In this document: one piece after another, positions 16,019 to 25,025 of the stretch
Position numbering within the stretch: the stretch's first letter is position 1
How the letters are laid out: each line of letters begins with the position of its first letter
DNA from: Gammaproteobacteria bacterium
GTDB lineage: Bacteria > Pseudomonadota > Gammaproteobacteria > UBA9214
DNA length: 39,611 bases
Reading direction: 5' to 3'
NCBI GenBank assembly: GCA_020344335.1
Contig: CP070821.1
Span: 945,869 to 985,479, forward strand
Program-made: the position numbers and the translations under genes
The notes under the pieces: generated by a model
Seen by the model: only the letters and a program-made list of their open reading frames with translations
Databases searched by the model: none
Told to the model about the DNA's origin: nothing

Positions 16019-16624
16019 TTACCTGTCTCCATGTGACATGAATCTGAAGCCGCGTTCCGGATGGGTACTGATCCGGCTGATACCGGCATTGGGCACATTG
16101 ATTCGATACATCGTGGAAAACGGCATGTCCAGAGCATGGGCTAGAATTACGCGGATCACCCCGGCATGTGCCACCACCAGCACGGACTGGCCACTGAAGC
16201 GTTTCAGAATCTCACGGAAGGCGGTCAGTACCCGGTCGGTAAATTTCTCCAGTGGCTCAGCGCCCGGCGGCCGATTATTGACCGGGTCCCGGTAAAACCG
16301 GCCAATCTGGCCGGGATCCAACCGATCGAGTTCATCGCGGGTTTTACCTTCCCAGTCACCGAAACCGACTTCCATGAAGCGCGATTCCACTTGCAAGGGT
16401 AACGCCAGGCTTTCAGCCAGTGAGGCAGCAAAGGCACTGCAACGCTGCAGGGGTGACGACACAATCTGCTGCCAGTCCGGATCGGTGTCGACCGCATTCC
16501 ACATCTGCTCCCAGCCCTTCTCGCTCAAGGCATCATCGATCTGCCCGCGGTAACGCCTGCCCCCGACCGGCTCGCCATGGCGCATGAGGTCGATGCGGGT
16601 TTCCTCGTTACCTGTATTTATCAC
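16019..16624 (-). CDS. Histidine phosphatase family protein, CobC-like (alpha-ribazole phosphatase candidate)
   Basis: Phosphoglycerate-mutase-like phosphatase of 201 aa. The phospho-histidine motif is LMRHGEP, followed by the SPLQRCSAFA arginine segment, FGDWEGKTRDEL with the acid residue, and VVAHAGVIRV with the second catalytic histidine. These are the features of CobC, which removes phosphate from alpha-ribazole 5'-phosphate in B12 nucleotide-loop assembly, but the family is broad. The local B12 genes make CobC attractive without proving it. Start is GTG 16624 without a clear Shine-Dalgarno. It lies 12 bp downstream of ampD on the same strand. Confidence 0.75.
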   Translation of the reverse strand: MINTGNEETRIDLMRHGEPVGGRRYRGQIDDALSEKGWEQMWNAVDTDPDWQQIVSSPLQRCSAFAASLAESLALPLQVESRFMEVGFGDWEGKTRDELDRLDPGQIGRFYRDPVNNRPPGAEPLEKFTDRVLTAFREILKRFSGQSVLVVAHAGVIRVILAHALDMPFSTMYRINVPNAGISRISTHPERGFRFMSHGDR

Positions 16625-16636
16625 AATGGACCCGGT

Positions 16637-17191
16637 TCAGGATATTCCCAGTTTTTCATGCAGCAATTGCCAGTCAAATGCCGGCCCCGGGTCCGTCTTG
16701 CGGCCGGGTGCAATATCACAATGACCGACAATGCGCTTACGTGACAAACCGGGGAAGGCACTTACCAGCTCCCCGATAACTGTTGCCAGTCGCTCATACT
16801 GTATTGCGGTATAGGGCTCCTCATCCTGCCCCTCCAGCTCGATGCCAATGGAAAAATCGTTGCATGCACTGCGACCGTCATAACAGGAATCCCCGGCATG
16901 CCAGGCACGCTCCGTGAATGGCACGTACTGGACTACATCCCCGTCGCGACGGATGAGCAAATGACTGGATACCTGCAACTCGCCCATATCGGCAAAATAG
17001 GAATGAGCCCCGGTATCCAGTTGGTTGGTAAACAGGGCATCAATCCAGGGTCCCCCGTACTCACCAGGCGGCAGACTGATGCTGTGAATGATGATCAGGG
17101 TAATATCATCGGGATCCGGGCGTGCGTCGCAATTTGGCGACGGCACCTGCAGGGCCCCGCCCAGTTTTTGCCTGGAAGCATCTATCTTCAT
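16637..17191 (-). CDS. ampD: 1,6-anhydro-N-acetylmuramyl-L-alanine amidase AmpD
   Basis: Cytoplasmic zinc amidase of peptidoglycan recycling, cleaving the stem peptide from anhydro-muropeptides. The 184-residue chain has zinc ligands H36 (IIIHSIS), H157 (GHCDIAPGRKTDPGPAFDW) and D167, with K165 in the same conserved loop. GAHSYFADMGELQVSSHLLI and FTERAWHAGDS are AmpD-specific. No signal peptide, which separates it from periplasmic AmiD/AmpDh2 types. It is followed by the CobC-like gene with 12 bp between, probably co-transcribed. In many bacteria AmpD activity sets inducer levels for beta-lactamase regulation; no ampC or ampR is in view. Confidence 0.95.
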   Translation of the reverse strand: MKIDASRQKLGGALQVPSPNCDARPDPDDITLIIIHSISLPPGEYGGPWIDALFTNQLDTGAHSYFADMGELQVSSHLLIRRDGDVVQYVPFTERAWHAGDSCYDGRSACNDFSIGIELEGQDEEPYTAIQYERLATVIGELVSAFPGLSRKRIVGHCDIAPGRKTDPGPAFDWQLLHEKLGIS

Positions 17192-17378
17192 GAAGTGATC
17201 ACGGCCGCGAATCGCAAATAAATTGCATCATATCCGGCTCCCCGGTAAAAATCCCTGTTAGCACCTGTTTTACTGGTGAATAATACAATGCATCCGACCA
17301 GGATAAAGCGCCTGTTCGCCGCGTCGCGCGTCCGCTAGAATATCCGACCTGAAACACAGCTGACCAACTGGAGCCGCA

Positions 17379-18050
17379 GTGAACAAAACACCCGTTTATC
17401 TTTCCCTGATCCTCGCCCTGTCCGGCAATGTACTGGCAGAAACCCGTTATGTGAGTGACAGCCTCGAAATCACGATGCGCAGCGGTAAAAGTACCAGTCA
17501 CGGTATTACCCGGATGCTGCGCAGCGGTACCCCGGTCGAGATCCTCGAAACCGACAAGAAATCCGGCTACAGCCATGTACGCACGCGTGGCGGCAAGGAA
17601 GGCTGGGTGTTGACCCGCTTCCTGATGAAGGGCCCTGCCGCACGTGACCGGCTTGCAAAGGCAGAAAAGAAGCTTGCGGAACTCGAGCTCGAAAACCGCC
17701 GGGTGGCGACAGCGATACAGTCCATCAAGGAGGAAAAACTATCGTTGCAGAGGGACAAGCAAAGTCTTGCCGGTGAACATCGACAGGTCAGCCAGGAACT
17801 GTCGGAAATCAAGCGTACGGCTTCCAGTGCCCTGGCCATGGACAGTGAAAACAAGGAACTGAAGAGCCGGGTGGTGACACTGGAGCGCAACCTGCAGACG
17901 CTGCAGCAGGAAAATGAAAGCCTCAAGGATCGCACCGCGCGTGACTGGTTCATGGTTGGCGCCGCGGTAGTATTGATGGGGATCATCGTCGGCCTGATAA
18001 TCCCCCGCATCCGCTGGCGCAGGAAATCCAGCTGGGGGGATACCTTCTGA
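17379..18050 (+). CDS. SH3-domain membrane-anchored protein (TIGR04211/YgiM-like)
   Basis: A 223-residue envelope protein starting at GTG 17379 with GGAG six bases upstream. It has a cleavable signal peptide ending LSGNVLA, a bacterial SH3 domain (about residues 22-85: RYVSDSLEITMRSGKS ... KEGWVLTRFL), a long coiled coil (about 90-185, rich in K/E/L/Q), and one C-terminal membrane helix (about 190-210) followed by a basic tail RIRWRRK. This architecture matches the YgiM-like SH3-plus-anchor family. The role is unknown; cell-envelope association is likely. TAGAAT at 17336-17341 may be its -10 box. It is convergent with ilvD (55 bp gap). Confidence 0.85.
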   Translation: MNKTPVYLSLILALSGNVLAETRYVSDSLEITMRSGKSTSHGITRMLRSGTPVEILETDKKSGYSHVRTRGGKEGWVLTRFLMKGPAARDRLAKAEKKLAELELENRRVATAIQSIKEEKLSLQRDKQSLAGEHRQVSQELSEIKRTASSALAMDSENKELKSRVVTLERNLQTLQQENESLKDRTARDWFMVGAAVVLMGIIVGLIIPRIRWRRKSSWGDTF

Positions 18051-18105
18051 TCTGCAGGAAGGCTTGCTCAGGATACGTAACCCGTCCAGGGCCGGTGGTC
18101 AGTCA

Positions 18106-19785
18106 TTATTCGTCTGTCACACAGCCTTCCGAGGCATTCTTCACCAGGCGAATGTATTTATAAAGCGTGCCGCTGGCGGCCTTGTAGGGCGGCATGGACC
18201 AGTCCCTGCGCCGCTGTTCCATGTCCGTTTCACTGATATCGACAGACAGGCTGCGCGTTTCGGCATCGATGGTGATGATGTCGCCATCCCGGACCAGAGC
18301 GATCGGTCCACCTTCCTGGGCCTCGGGTACGATATGCCCGATGATGAATCCGTGCGAACCCCCGGAAAATCGCCCATCCGTCAGCAAGGCGACATCCTTG
18401 CCGAGACCGGCACCCATAATAGCTGAGGTAGGCGTCAGCATCTCCGGCATACCGGGGCCACCTTTTGGTCCTTCGTAGCGAATCACCACCACGTCACCCT
18501 TGTGAATCAGACCATCCTCCAGCGCCTTGAGCATGTCTTCTTCTGAATCGAAGACCCGGGCCGGACCGCTGAACTGCAGGCCCTCCTTGCCGGTAATCTT
18601 CGCTACCGAACCACCGGGAGCAAGATTTCCCTTGAGTATCTGGATGTGGCCAGTCGGCTTGATCGGGTTATCGAGCATGTTGAATACATCCTGACCTGCC
18701 GTGAGCCCCGGCAGATCCTGCAGGTTATCCGCAATGGTCCCGCCGGTGACCGTCAGGCAGTCTCCGTTCAACAGGCCCTGCTCGAGCAGGTATTTCATCA
18801 CGGCCGGCGTCCCGCCCACATTGTGCAGATCCTCCATGACATAGCGTCCACTGGGCTTGAGATCGGCAAGAAACGGCACCCGGTCACTGACGTCCTGAAA
18901 GTCGTCTATCCCGAGCGGCACGCCAACGGCACGCGCCATTGCCAGCAGGTGCAGCACGGCATTGGTTGAGCCACCGAGTGCAATAACGATCACCATGGCA
19001 TTTTCAAAAGCGGCGCGCGTCATGATGTCACGCGGCTTGATGTCCTGTTCCAGCATCCTGCGAATTGCCGCACCGGCTCGAAAACACTCATCCAGCTTTT
19101 GCGGATCCACGGCCGGTGTCGAGGAACTATAGGGCAGCGACATACCCATGGCCTCGATTGCCGAAGCCATGGTATTGGCCGTATACATGCCGCCACAGGC
19201 GCCGGCGCCGGGACAGGCGTTGTTGACAATGTTCTGCCGCGTTTCGTCGTCTATCTTGCCGGCAATATATTCGCCATAACTCTGGAAAGCCGACACGATA
19301 TCCAGTGCCTGGTCACCGAGGTAGCCCGGTTTTATGGTGCCACCGTAGATCATCAGTGATGGGCGGTTGATCCGCCCCATGGCAATCACACAGCCCGGCA
19401 TGTTCTTGTCGCAGCCCGGTAGCGAGATGTTCGCGTCATACCACTGCGCACTCATGACCGTCTCGATGGAATCCGCAATCAGGTCGCGTGACTGGAGAGA
19501 AAAGCTCATGCCTTCGGTCCCCATGGATATACCATCACTCACGCCGATCGTGTTGAAACGCATGCCCACCAGACCGGCGGCCTGCACACCTTCCCTTACC
19601 CGCGCCGCAAGCTCATTGAGGTGCATGTTGCAGGTATTGCCTTCATACCAGACGCTGGAGATCCCCACTTCCGCCTTGTCCATGTCCTCCCGGCTCAAAC
19701 CGGTCCCGTGCAGCATGGCCTGGGAAGCGCCTTGCGACTTGGGCTGGGTAATACGGGAACTGTAGCGATTTAGCCTGTCTGCCAT
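18106..19785 (-). CDS. ilvD: Dihydroxy-acid dehydratase IlvD
   Basis: Third common step of branched-chain amino acid synthesis: dehydrates 2,3-dihydroxy-isovalerate or -methylvalerate to the 2-oxo acid. The protein is 559 aa. Iron-sulfur cysteines are C52 (GNTCNMH), C125 ([10 protein letters not shown]) and C197 ([16 protein letters not shown]). The length matches the short form that carries a [2Fe-2S] cluster. [20 protein letters not shown] near the C-terminus is the second family signature. Start ATG 19785 has GGAG eight bases upstream. The gene is monocistronic here, with a long AT-rich upstream region and no leader peptide that I can make out. Confidence 0.97.
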   Translation of the reverse strand: MADRLNRYSSRITQPKSQGASQAMLHGTGLSREDMDKAEVGISSVWYEGNTCNMHLNELAARVREGVQAAGLVGMRFNTIGVSDGISMGTEGMSFSLQSRDLIADSIETVMSAQWYDANISLPGCDKNMPGCVIAMGRINRPSLMIYGGTIKPGYLGDQALDIVSAFQSYGEYIAGKIDDETRQNIVNNACPGAGACGGMYTANTMASAIEAMGMSLPYSSSTPAVDPQKLDECFRAGAAIRRMLEQDIKPRDIMTRAAFENAMVIVIALGGSTNAVLHLLAMARAVGVPLGIDDFQDVSDRVPFLADLKPSGRYVMEDLHNVGGTPAVMKYLLEQGLLNGDCLTVTGGTIADNLQDLPGLTAGQDVFNMLDNPIKPTGHIQILKGNLAPGGSVAKITGKEGLQFSGPARVFDSEEDMLKALEDGLIHKGDVVVIRYEGPKGGPGMPEMLTPTSAIMGAGLGKDVALLTDGRFSGGSHGFIIGHIVPEAQEGGPIALVRDGDIITIDAETRSLSVDISETDMEQRRRDWSMPPYKAASGTLYKYIRLVKNASEGCVTDE

Positions 19786-20019
19786 GATGTACTCCGGTCA
19801 ACTGTCCAGGACCCGGCAAGCCGCCATGGTCCGTTGTTCAAACGAGAGAGACGGCATTGTACAGATGACCCGGCCCCACCCGAAATACATCGTGGTGTTA
19901 CCGGCCACGGAAAGCCGGGGAGCATCCAGGTACTGGAGGATTACTTATTTTTTAATCAAGAAATAGTTAAATTATTAATAATAAACAAAGGAGTATGTGC
20001 AGGGAAAAAGTCCATCCAC

Positions 20020-20044
20020 ACCTGCAGCAGGCCATGCTGCAGGT
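20020..20044. repeat. Perfect 10-bp inverted repeat with 5-nt loop
   Basis: ACCTGCAGCA (20020-20029), loop GGCCA, TGCTGCAGGT (20035-20044). No T-run follows on the plus strand; on the minus strand a TTTTT begins about 11 nt beyond the stem. It is not an ordinary terminator and sits more than 200 bp from either gene. Confidence 0.7.
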
Positions 20045-20235
20045 CATCCCGGGCAGTGATCCTGGCAAGCCGGCCTCCTCGCGGATCCAGTCAAAATAAC
20101 ATATAGAATCAGTTGCTTATTGCAATTTACGGACGCCCCCTGCTGCACAGCGTGTCTGTAAAGGACTTGCAGTGCTGGCCGATGCGCTAGTTTATGAATG
20201 CATCCCGTTATGCCAAAGCAGTAATGATGTAGCAG

Positions 20236-20247
20236 GTTCCCGGGAAC
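20236..20247. promoter_or_regulatory. 12-bp perfect palindrome just before the GGDEF-EAL start
   Basis: GTTCCCGGGAAC ends 16 bp before the ATG at 20264, and GGGAAC is repeated directly after it (GGGAACGGGAAC). It could be a repressor site or an RNA hairpin next to the ribosome-binding region. No classical Shine-Dalgarno is visible here. Confidence 0.4.
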
Positions 20248-20263
20248 GGGAACATTTCCAGCC

Positions 20264-22237
20264 ATGAAAGACAACACCCAGATTCTCATCAGCACCGGTT
20301 TCCTGGCCATCCTGGCACTGATGTTTTCCCTGGTTTTCATTTCCCTGATCCAGCTGCAATCCGGTACCGACAGCATGGCCCGGTTTGTCGAGGTCACCAG
20401 CAAGAAAACCGCAGCAGCCAACGAAATGCGCGATGCCATCCGCCTGCGTGCCAACAGCCTGAAGACCATGCGGCTCACCGAGGATTTTTTCGAGCGCGAC
20501 AATGAAAACCATCGTTTCATGAGTTATGCCGGCAAGTACCGGCATGCACGGGAACAACTGGTGGACCTTGGCATGGATGCAAGAGCACGTGTCCTGCATG
20601 AAAAACTGGCCAGCCTGATGCGGGAGGCACAGCCCTATAACGACCGGGCAGCAGAAATGCTCATGAATGACGCAGATGCAAATGAAATTGCGGTTGCCAT
20701 GGAGCAGGCCGAAGCCCGGCAAGATGCGATATTGCTACAGCTGGACAAACTCGTCGATCTTGAAAACCGGAACGCGGACAGGGCGCTCGCCTCCAGCCGG
20801 AATCACTATCAGGGTACCCGTCACCTGTTGTATGTACTGGCAGCCATTGCCCTTTTTATCTGCCTTCTGATCATGCGGATGGTCGTCCCGCGGATTGCGA
20901 AAAAGAATGCACAGTTGAATTATCTGGCATCCCATGACCTGCTGACCGGTCTGATTAACCGCCGCGAATTTGAAGTCCGGATTGACCGGGCCATCACGCA
21001 TGCCCGGGCACAGTCGGCTACCCACGCCATATTCTATATGGATCTGGACCAGTTCAAGATTGTTAACGATACCTGCGGTCACGCGACCGGCGATGAACTG
21101 CTCCAGCAAATCGGCAAACTGCTGCTCAGTTCCGTGCGCAAGCGCGATACCCTGAGTCGGCTCGGCGGGGACGAGTTCGGCATGCTGCTGGAAAATTGCC
21201 CGCTGGACAAGGCCATTGCGATAGCAAACAACCTGCTGCGCGCTGTCGAAAAGTTCCAGTTCACCCGGGGCGAGGATACCTTCACCCTGGGTATCTGCAT
21301 CGGGGTTGTAACCCTTGACCACAGCACCACCAGCCGGGCAAATGTCCTGAGTGCTGCGTCCTCGGCCTGTGACATCGCCAAGCAATCCGGGGGCAACCGG
21401 ATCCAGTTTGCGCATCTTGGCAACCGGCGCCGGCAGGAGCAGTTTGGACAGATGCAATGGGTGGCACACCTGAAAGATGCACTCGAGCATGATCGTTTCA
21501 GGCTCTACTACCAGCCCATCGTTCCCTGCACCGGCACCGGACGGAATGTACAGCATATCGAGATCCTGTTGCGCATGATCGACGAGGACGGGTCAATGAT
21601 CGCGCCGGGTGTGTTTCTGCCGGCCGCCGGGAAATACAAGCTGCTGACCAGAATCGACCGCTGGGTCATCGAACATGCCATGATGTGGCTTGCCAGCGAG
21701 ACGGAGAACAGTCGATCGCCGGTGATGATCTCGGTCAACCTGTCCGGTCAGTCTGTTGGTGATCCCGCAATGTTGAGGTTCATCATTGACCGGATGGAAG
21801 CTACTGGCGTCTCCCCAGAACAGGTCTGTTTCGAGATCACGGAAACCGCCGCCATTGGGAACATAATCGCGGCAACCAGCTTCATGCTGACCCTGCGCGG
21901 GCGTGGTTTCAAATTTTCTCTGGATGACTTTGGCAGCAGCCTGTCTTCCTTCATCTACCTGAAAAAGCTGCCGGTGGACTACCTGAAGATCGACGGAACG
22001 TTTGTGCGGGACATCATGTCTGATCCGATCGACCACGCCATTGTCCGTTCAATCAGCGAGCTTGGTCGGCTGCTCGGCAAGGAAACCATTGCCAAATTTG
22101 TCGAAACCAGGGATATCGCAGACGAACTGAAAAAATTGGGTGTCAACTACGCACAGGGTTACGCCTACTCACAGCCCCGACCACTGACAGACTTTGCGGC
22201 CAGTTCAGCGCCGCGACTGATTGTAGTGAGTTCGTAG
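20264..22237 (+). CDS. Membrane GGDEF-EAL protein (c-di-GMP signalling), EAL site altered
   Basis: A 657-residue inner-membrane protein: TM1 about 8-30, a helical periplasmic sensor region about 31-186, TM2 about 187-206, GGDEF domain about 220-385, EAL domain about 400-640. The cyclase site GGDEF (301-305) is intact, and an inhibitory RxxD (R292-D295) sits five residues before it. In the EAL domain the signature reads EILLR (E433). N492, E524, E527, D554, D555, K575, E614 and Q631 match catalytic positions. The residue expected as Glu in A-E-x-V-E is K611 (AKFVE), and loop 6 reads DDFGSSLSS. Cyclase activity is therefore likely, while phosphodiesterase activity may be impaired (inference). 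Transcribed alone. Confidence 0.93.
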   Translation: MKDNTQILISTGFLAILALMFSLVFISLIQLQSGTDSMARFVEVTSKKTAAANEMRDAIRLRANSLKTMRLTEDFFERDNENHRFMSYAGKYRHAREQLVDLGMDARARVLHEKLASLMREAQPYNDRAAEMLMNDADANEIAVAMEQAEARQDAILLQLDKLVDLENRNADRALASSRNHYQGTRHLLYVLAAIALFICLLIMRMVVPRIAKKNAQLNYLASHDLLTGLINRREFEVRIDRAITHARAQSATHAIFYMDLDQFKIVNDTCGHATGDELLQQIGKLLLSSVRKRDTLSRLGGDEFGMLLENCPLDKAIAIANNLLRAVEKFQFTRGEDTFTLGICIGVVTLDHSTTSRANVLSAASSACDIAKQSGGNRIQFAHLGNRRRQEQFGQMQWVAHLKDALEHDRFRLYYQPIVPCTGTGRNVQHIEILLRMIDEDGSMIAPGVFLPAAGKYKLLTRIDRWVIEHAMMWLASETENSRSPVMISVNLSGQSVGDPAMLRFIIDRMEATGVSPEQVCFEITETAAIGNIIAATSFMLTLRGRGFKFSLDDFGSSLSSFIYLKKLPVDYLKIDGTFVRDIMSDPIDHAIVRSISELGRLLGKETIAKFVETRDIADELKKLGVNYAQGYAYSQPRPLTDFAASSAPRLIVVSS

Positions 22238-22373
22238 CATCACAAACCAGCAGACCACTGCCTGTAGCTACTGTTACCGCATGCCACGCTGGCCGGATGA
22301 CAGTACCAGGTATTTCAGTAATACTCGGGGCTCAACCGGCCGTTACGGCGATACTGCCTGTACCTGGAAAATC

Positions 22374-23525
22374 ATGGTCTATTCCGCACCACCCTTACTG
22401 GAGATGATTGGCGCATTGATACGGGAGCCGTCCGTCAGCAGTGCCAGGCCGGACCTCGATCAGGAAAACCGGGGAGTGATTGATTTGCTTGCAGACTGGC
22501 TCGAGAGTGCCGGTTTCCGTGTCGAGATCACGCCATTGCCCGACAATCCAGGCAAGGCCAATCTGGTTGCAACATTGGGCACCGGGCCTGGTGGCCTGGT
22601 ACTCGCCGGCCATACAGATACCGTGCCCTGTAACGAGGACAAGTGGACCCACGACCCGTTCCGACTGACCGAGGCGGACAACCGGCTCTACGGGCTTGGA
22701 ACCTCCGACATGAAAGCCTTCCTGGCGCTGGCAATCGATGCCCTGCGCAACGTGGACTCTTCCAGCCTCAGGGAACCGGTGATCCTGCTGGCAACTGCAG
22801 ACGAGGAGACCAGTATGGCGGGCGCCCGTTTACTGGCCGACCAGGATGCCCTGCACGCACGCCATGCCGTAATCGGGGAGCCGACCGGCCTGCACCCCGT
22901 CAGGATGCATAAAGGCATTCTGATGGAGGCCATCCGCTTGCACGGTCATTCCGGCCACTCCAGTGACCCGGCCCTCGGCAACAGCGCCCTGGAAGCGATG
23001 CACCAGGTGATCACGGCGCTGCTCGACTGGCGTACCGAACTGCAGGCGCACTACAGAAACACCCTGTTTGCGGTACCCGTTCCGACACTCAACCTCGGAC
23101 ATATCCATGGCGGCGACAACCCCAACCGCATCTGTGCTGACTGCGAACTGCATATCGACCTGCGCCAGCTGCCCGGCATGGATCTCGATGATCTGCGCAG
23201 CCAGCTACGTGAATGCGTCACCGGGACACTGGCAGATTCCGGCATACAAATCGAATTTGAAGCATTGTTTGACGGTATCCCCGCCATGGAGACCAGCGCC
23301 ACTGCGGAAATCACGCGACTGACCGAGCAACTGACCGGGCATACGGCCGAGGCAGTCGCGTTCGGGACAGAAGCACCCTACTTGCAACGACTCGGCATGG
23401 AGACCATCGTCCTGGGACCCGGAGATATAGCACAGGCCCATCAGCCGGATGAGTTCATCGCACTGGATCGCCTGCAGCCGACCACGCGGATCTTGCAATC
23501 ACTGGTTAAAAGCGTTTGTACCTGA
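22374..23525 (+). CDS. argE: Acetylornithine deacetylase ArgE (M20 family)
   Basis: Removes the acetyl group from N-acetylornithine to give ornithine in arginine synthesis. From ATG 22374 the protein is 383 aa. Metal ligands and active-site residues appear as GHTDTVP (H80, D82), GLGTSDMKAF (D112), TADEETSMAG (E144, E145), GEPT and the C-terminal IAQAHQPDEF histidine. LHGHSGHSSDP and GGDNPNRICADCELHIDLR are ArgE-type dimer-interface segments. The frame is open 93 bases upstream but without homologous sequence. It lies 41 bp before argA on the same strand, so acetyl addition and removal steps are paired as an argE-argA unit, as in other gammaproteobacteria. Confidence 0.93.
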   Translation: MVYSAPPLLEMIGALIREPSVSSARPDLDQENRGVIDLLADWLESAGFRVEITPLPDNPGKANLVATLGTGPGGLVLAGHTDTVPCNEDKWTHDPFRLTEADNRLYGLGTSDMKAFLALAIDALRNVDSSSLREPVILLATADEETSMAGARLLADQDALHARHAVIGEPTGLHPVRMHKGILMEAIRLHGHSGHSSDPALGNSALEAMHQVITALLDWRTELQAHYRNTLFAVPVPTLNLGHIHGGDNPNRICADCELHIDLRQLPGMDLDDLRSQLRECVTGTLADSGIQIEFEALFDGIPAMETSATAEITRLTEQLTGHTAEAVAFGTEAPYLQRLGMETIVLGPGDIAQAHQPDEFIALDRLQPTTRILQSLVKSVCT

Positions 23526-23566
23526 CAGTTCCGCTTGTTATAAACACTGACAGGACACCGCAGGCA

Positions 23567-24895
23567 ATGAGCAAGAAAGACTGGAAAAAACACTTTGTAG
23601 AAGGCTTCCGGCAATCGGCCCCCTACATCAACGCGCACCGGGACTGCACATTCGTGCTGGCATTTGGCGGCGATGCGGTGGCGGACAGCCGGTTCGCCGA
23701 TCTGGTGCACGATATCGCCCTGCTGCACAGCCTCGGCATCCGGCTGGTGCTGGTACATGGTGCACGGCCACAGATAGAAACACGGCTGCGGGCACGCGGC
23801 GCACGGCTGGAATATGCCGGAGGTCTGCGGGTAACCGATGATGCCGCACTGGAATGCGTCAAGGAAGCCGCCGGCACGGTACGCGTGGAAATCGAGGCAT
23901 TGTTATCCATGGGGCTGGCAAACACACCGATGGCCGGTGCACGCATCGGTGCCAGCTCGGGAAATTTTGTCACGGCCCGTCCGCTGGGTGTACGTGATGG
24001 TATCGACTACTGCCACACGGGCGAGGTCAGGCGCATCGATCGTACGGCCATCCGGCAGCATCTCGATAACCGCCGGATTGTGCTGCTGTCGCCACTGGGT
24101 TACTCGCCGACCGGCGAGGTATTCAACCTCAGTGCCGAGGAAATCGCCGTTGCCGCCGCCAGTGACCTGCAGGCCGACAAGCTGATCCTGCTGACCGAGG
24201 AAGCCGACCTCCGGGATGGTCGCCGGCAGCTGATTTCGCAGCTGTCGCTTCCGGAAGCAACAAAGCTGCTGCAGTCACGCCGCAAGCTGCCGGAAGATAC
24301 CGTAAGGCACCTGCAGCTTGCCATACAGGCCTGCCGGAAAGGAGTACGGCGCACCCATATTGTCAGCCGCAGAAAGGACGGGGCCGTGCTGCTCGAACTG
24401 TTTACCCGCGACGGCAGCGGCACTTTGATTACCGCTGAAATCTATGAAGGGCTGCGCGAAGCCGTAATAGACGACGTCGGCGGCATCCTTGAGCTGATCA
24501 AGCCACTCGAGGAACAGGGTGTCCTCGTCAGGCGCTCGCGCGAACGCCTGGAAATGGAGATTGACCACTTCCTGGTCATCGAACGGGACGGGACCATCAT
24601 TGCCTGTGCTGCTCTCTATCCCTCCGGGGACCGCAGGCAGGGCGAACTCGCCTGTCTTGCCGTCCATCCAGACTATCGCAACGCAGGACGTGGCGATGCC
24701 CTGCTTGCCGCCATCGAGGAACGGGCGGCCGGCATGGAAATTGAGAGACTGTTCGTGCTGACCACGCAAACCGCTCACTGGTTTCGTGAGCGCGGCTTTG
24801 TTCCGGGTGAGCTCAAACAGCTCCCGGGCAAAAAAAAGAGTCTCTACAACTATCAGCGCAACTCGAAGGTTTATTTCAAAACGACGGGGGACTGA
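23567..24895 (+). CDS. argA: N-acetylglutamate synthase ArgA (AAK kinase-like plus GNAT)
   Basis: First step of arginine synthesis: acetylates glutamate with acetyl-CoA. The 442-residue protein from ATG 23567 has an N-terminal amino-acid-kinase-like domain (about 1-285, with VLVHGARPQIETRL and LLSPLGYSPTGEVFNLSAEE), which binds arginine as feedback inhibitor in this family. A C-terminal GNAT acetyltransferase domain (about 295-436) shows ELACLAVHPDYRNAGRGDAL for acetyl-CoA binding and LFVLTTQTAHWFRERGF. This is the classical gammaproteobacterial bifunctional-fold ArgA. No ArgR box was identified by eye. A possible terminator follows at 24981-25025. Confidence 0.96.
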   Translation: MSKKDWKKHFVEGFRQSAPYINAHRDCTFVLAFGGDAVADSRFADLVHDIALLHSLGIRLVLVHGARPQIETRLRARGARLEYAGGLRVTDDAALECVKEAAGTVRVEIEALLSMGLANTPMAGARIGASSGNFVTARPLGVRDGIDYCHTGEVRRIDRTAIRQHLDNRRIVLLSPLGYSPTGEVFNLSAEEIAVAAASDLQADKLILLTEEADLRDGRRQLISQLSLPEATKLLQSRRKLPEDTVRHLQLAIQACRKGVRRTHIVSRRKDGAVLLELFTRDGSGTLITAEIYEGLREAVIDDVGGILELIKPLEEQGVLVRRSRERLEMEIDHFLVIERDGTIIACAALYPSGDRRQGELACLAVHPDYRNAGRGDALLAAIEERAAGMEIERLFVLTTQTAHWFRERGFVPGELKQLPGKKKSLYNYQRNSKVYFKTTGD

Positions 24896-24980
24896 GGTTT
24901 CAGCTGACGGTAGCAAGCATGCCGGGAGAGTGGGAGCCGATTTTCATCCATTCGCGGCGCACTGATCGCTATCGGGTATC

Positions 24981-25025
24981 CCCGGCAACCTTGCTGCACC
25001 TTGATGGCCGGGAGGGCTATTTTTT
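24981..25025 (+). terminator. Possible rho-independent terminator of argA
   Basis: CCCGGC (24981-24986) pairs with GCCGGG (25007-25012) around a 20-nt loop, and six T follow at 25020-25025. The stem is short, the loop is long and seven bases separate the stem from the T-run, so this is a weak candidate. It overlaps the end of the O-methyltransferase gene on the other strand. Confidence 0.3.

Larger units (their letters stand above)
19786..20263. other. Non-coding divergent region between ilvD and the GGDEF-EAL gene
   Basis: This 478-bp stretch has no convincing gene. Positions 19943-19990 are very AT-rich and suit the ilvD promoter on the minus strand (TTGTTT, 17 bp, TATTTC is one option). 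It contains the 10-bp-stem inverted repeat at 20020-20044 and the 12-bp palindrome at 20236-20247. For the plus-strand gene, TTGCAG (20167-20172) with TTTATG 18 bp downstream is a weak promoter candidate. Confidence 0.6.
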
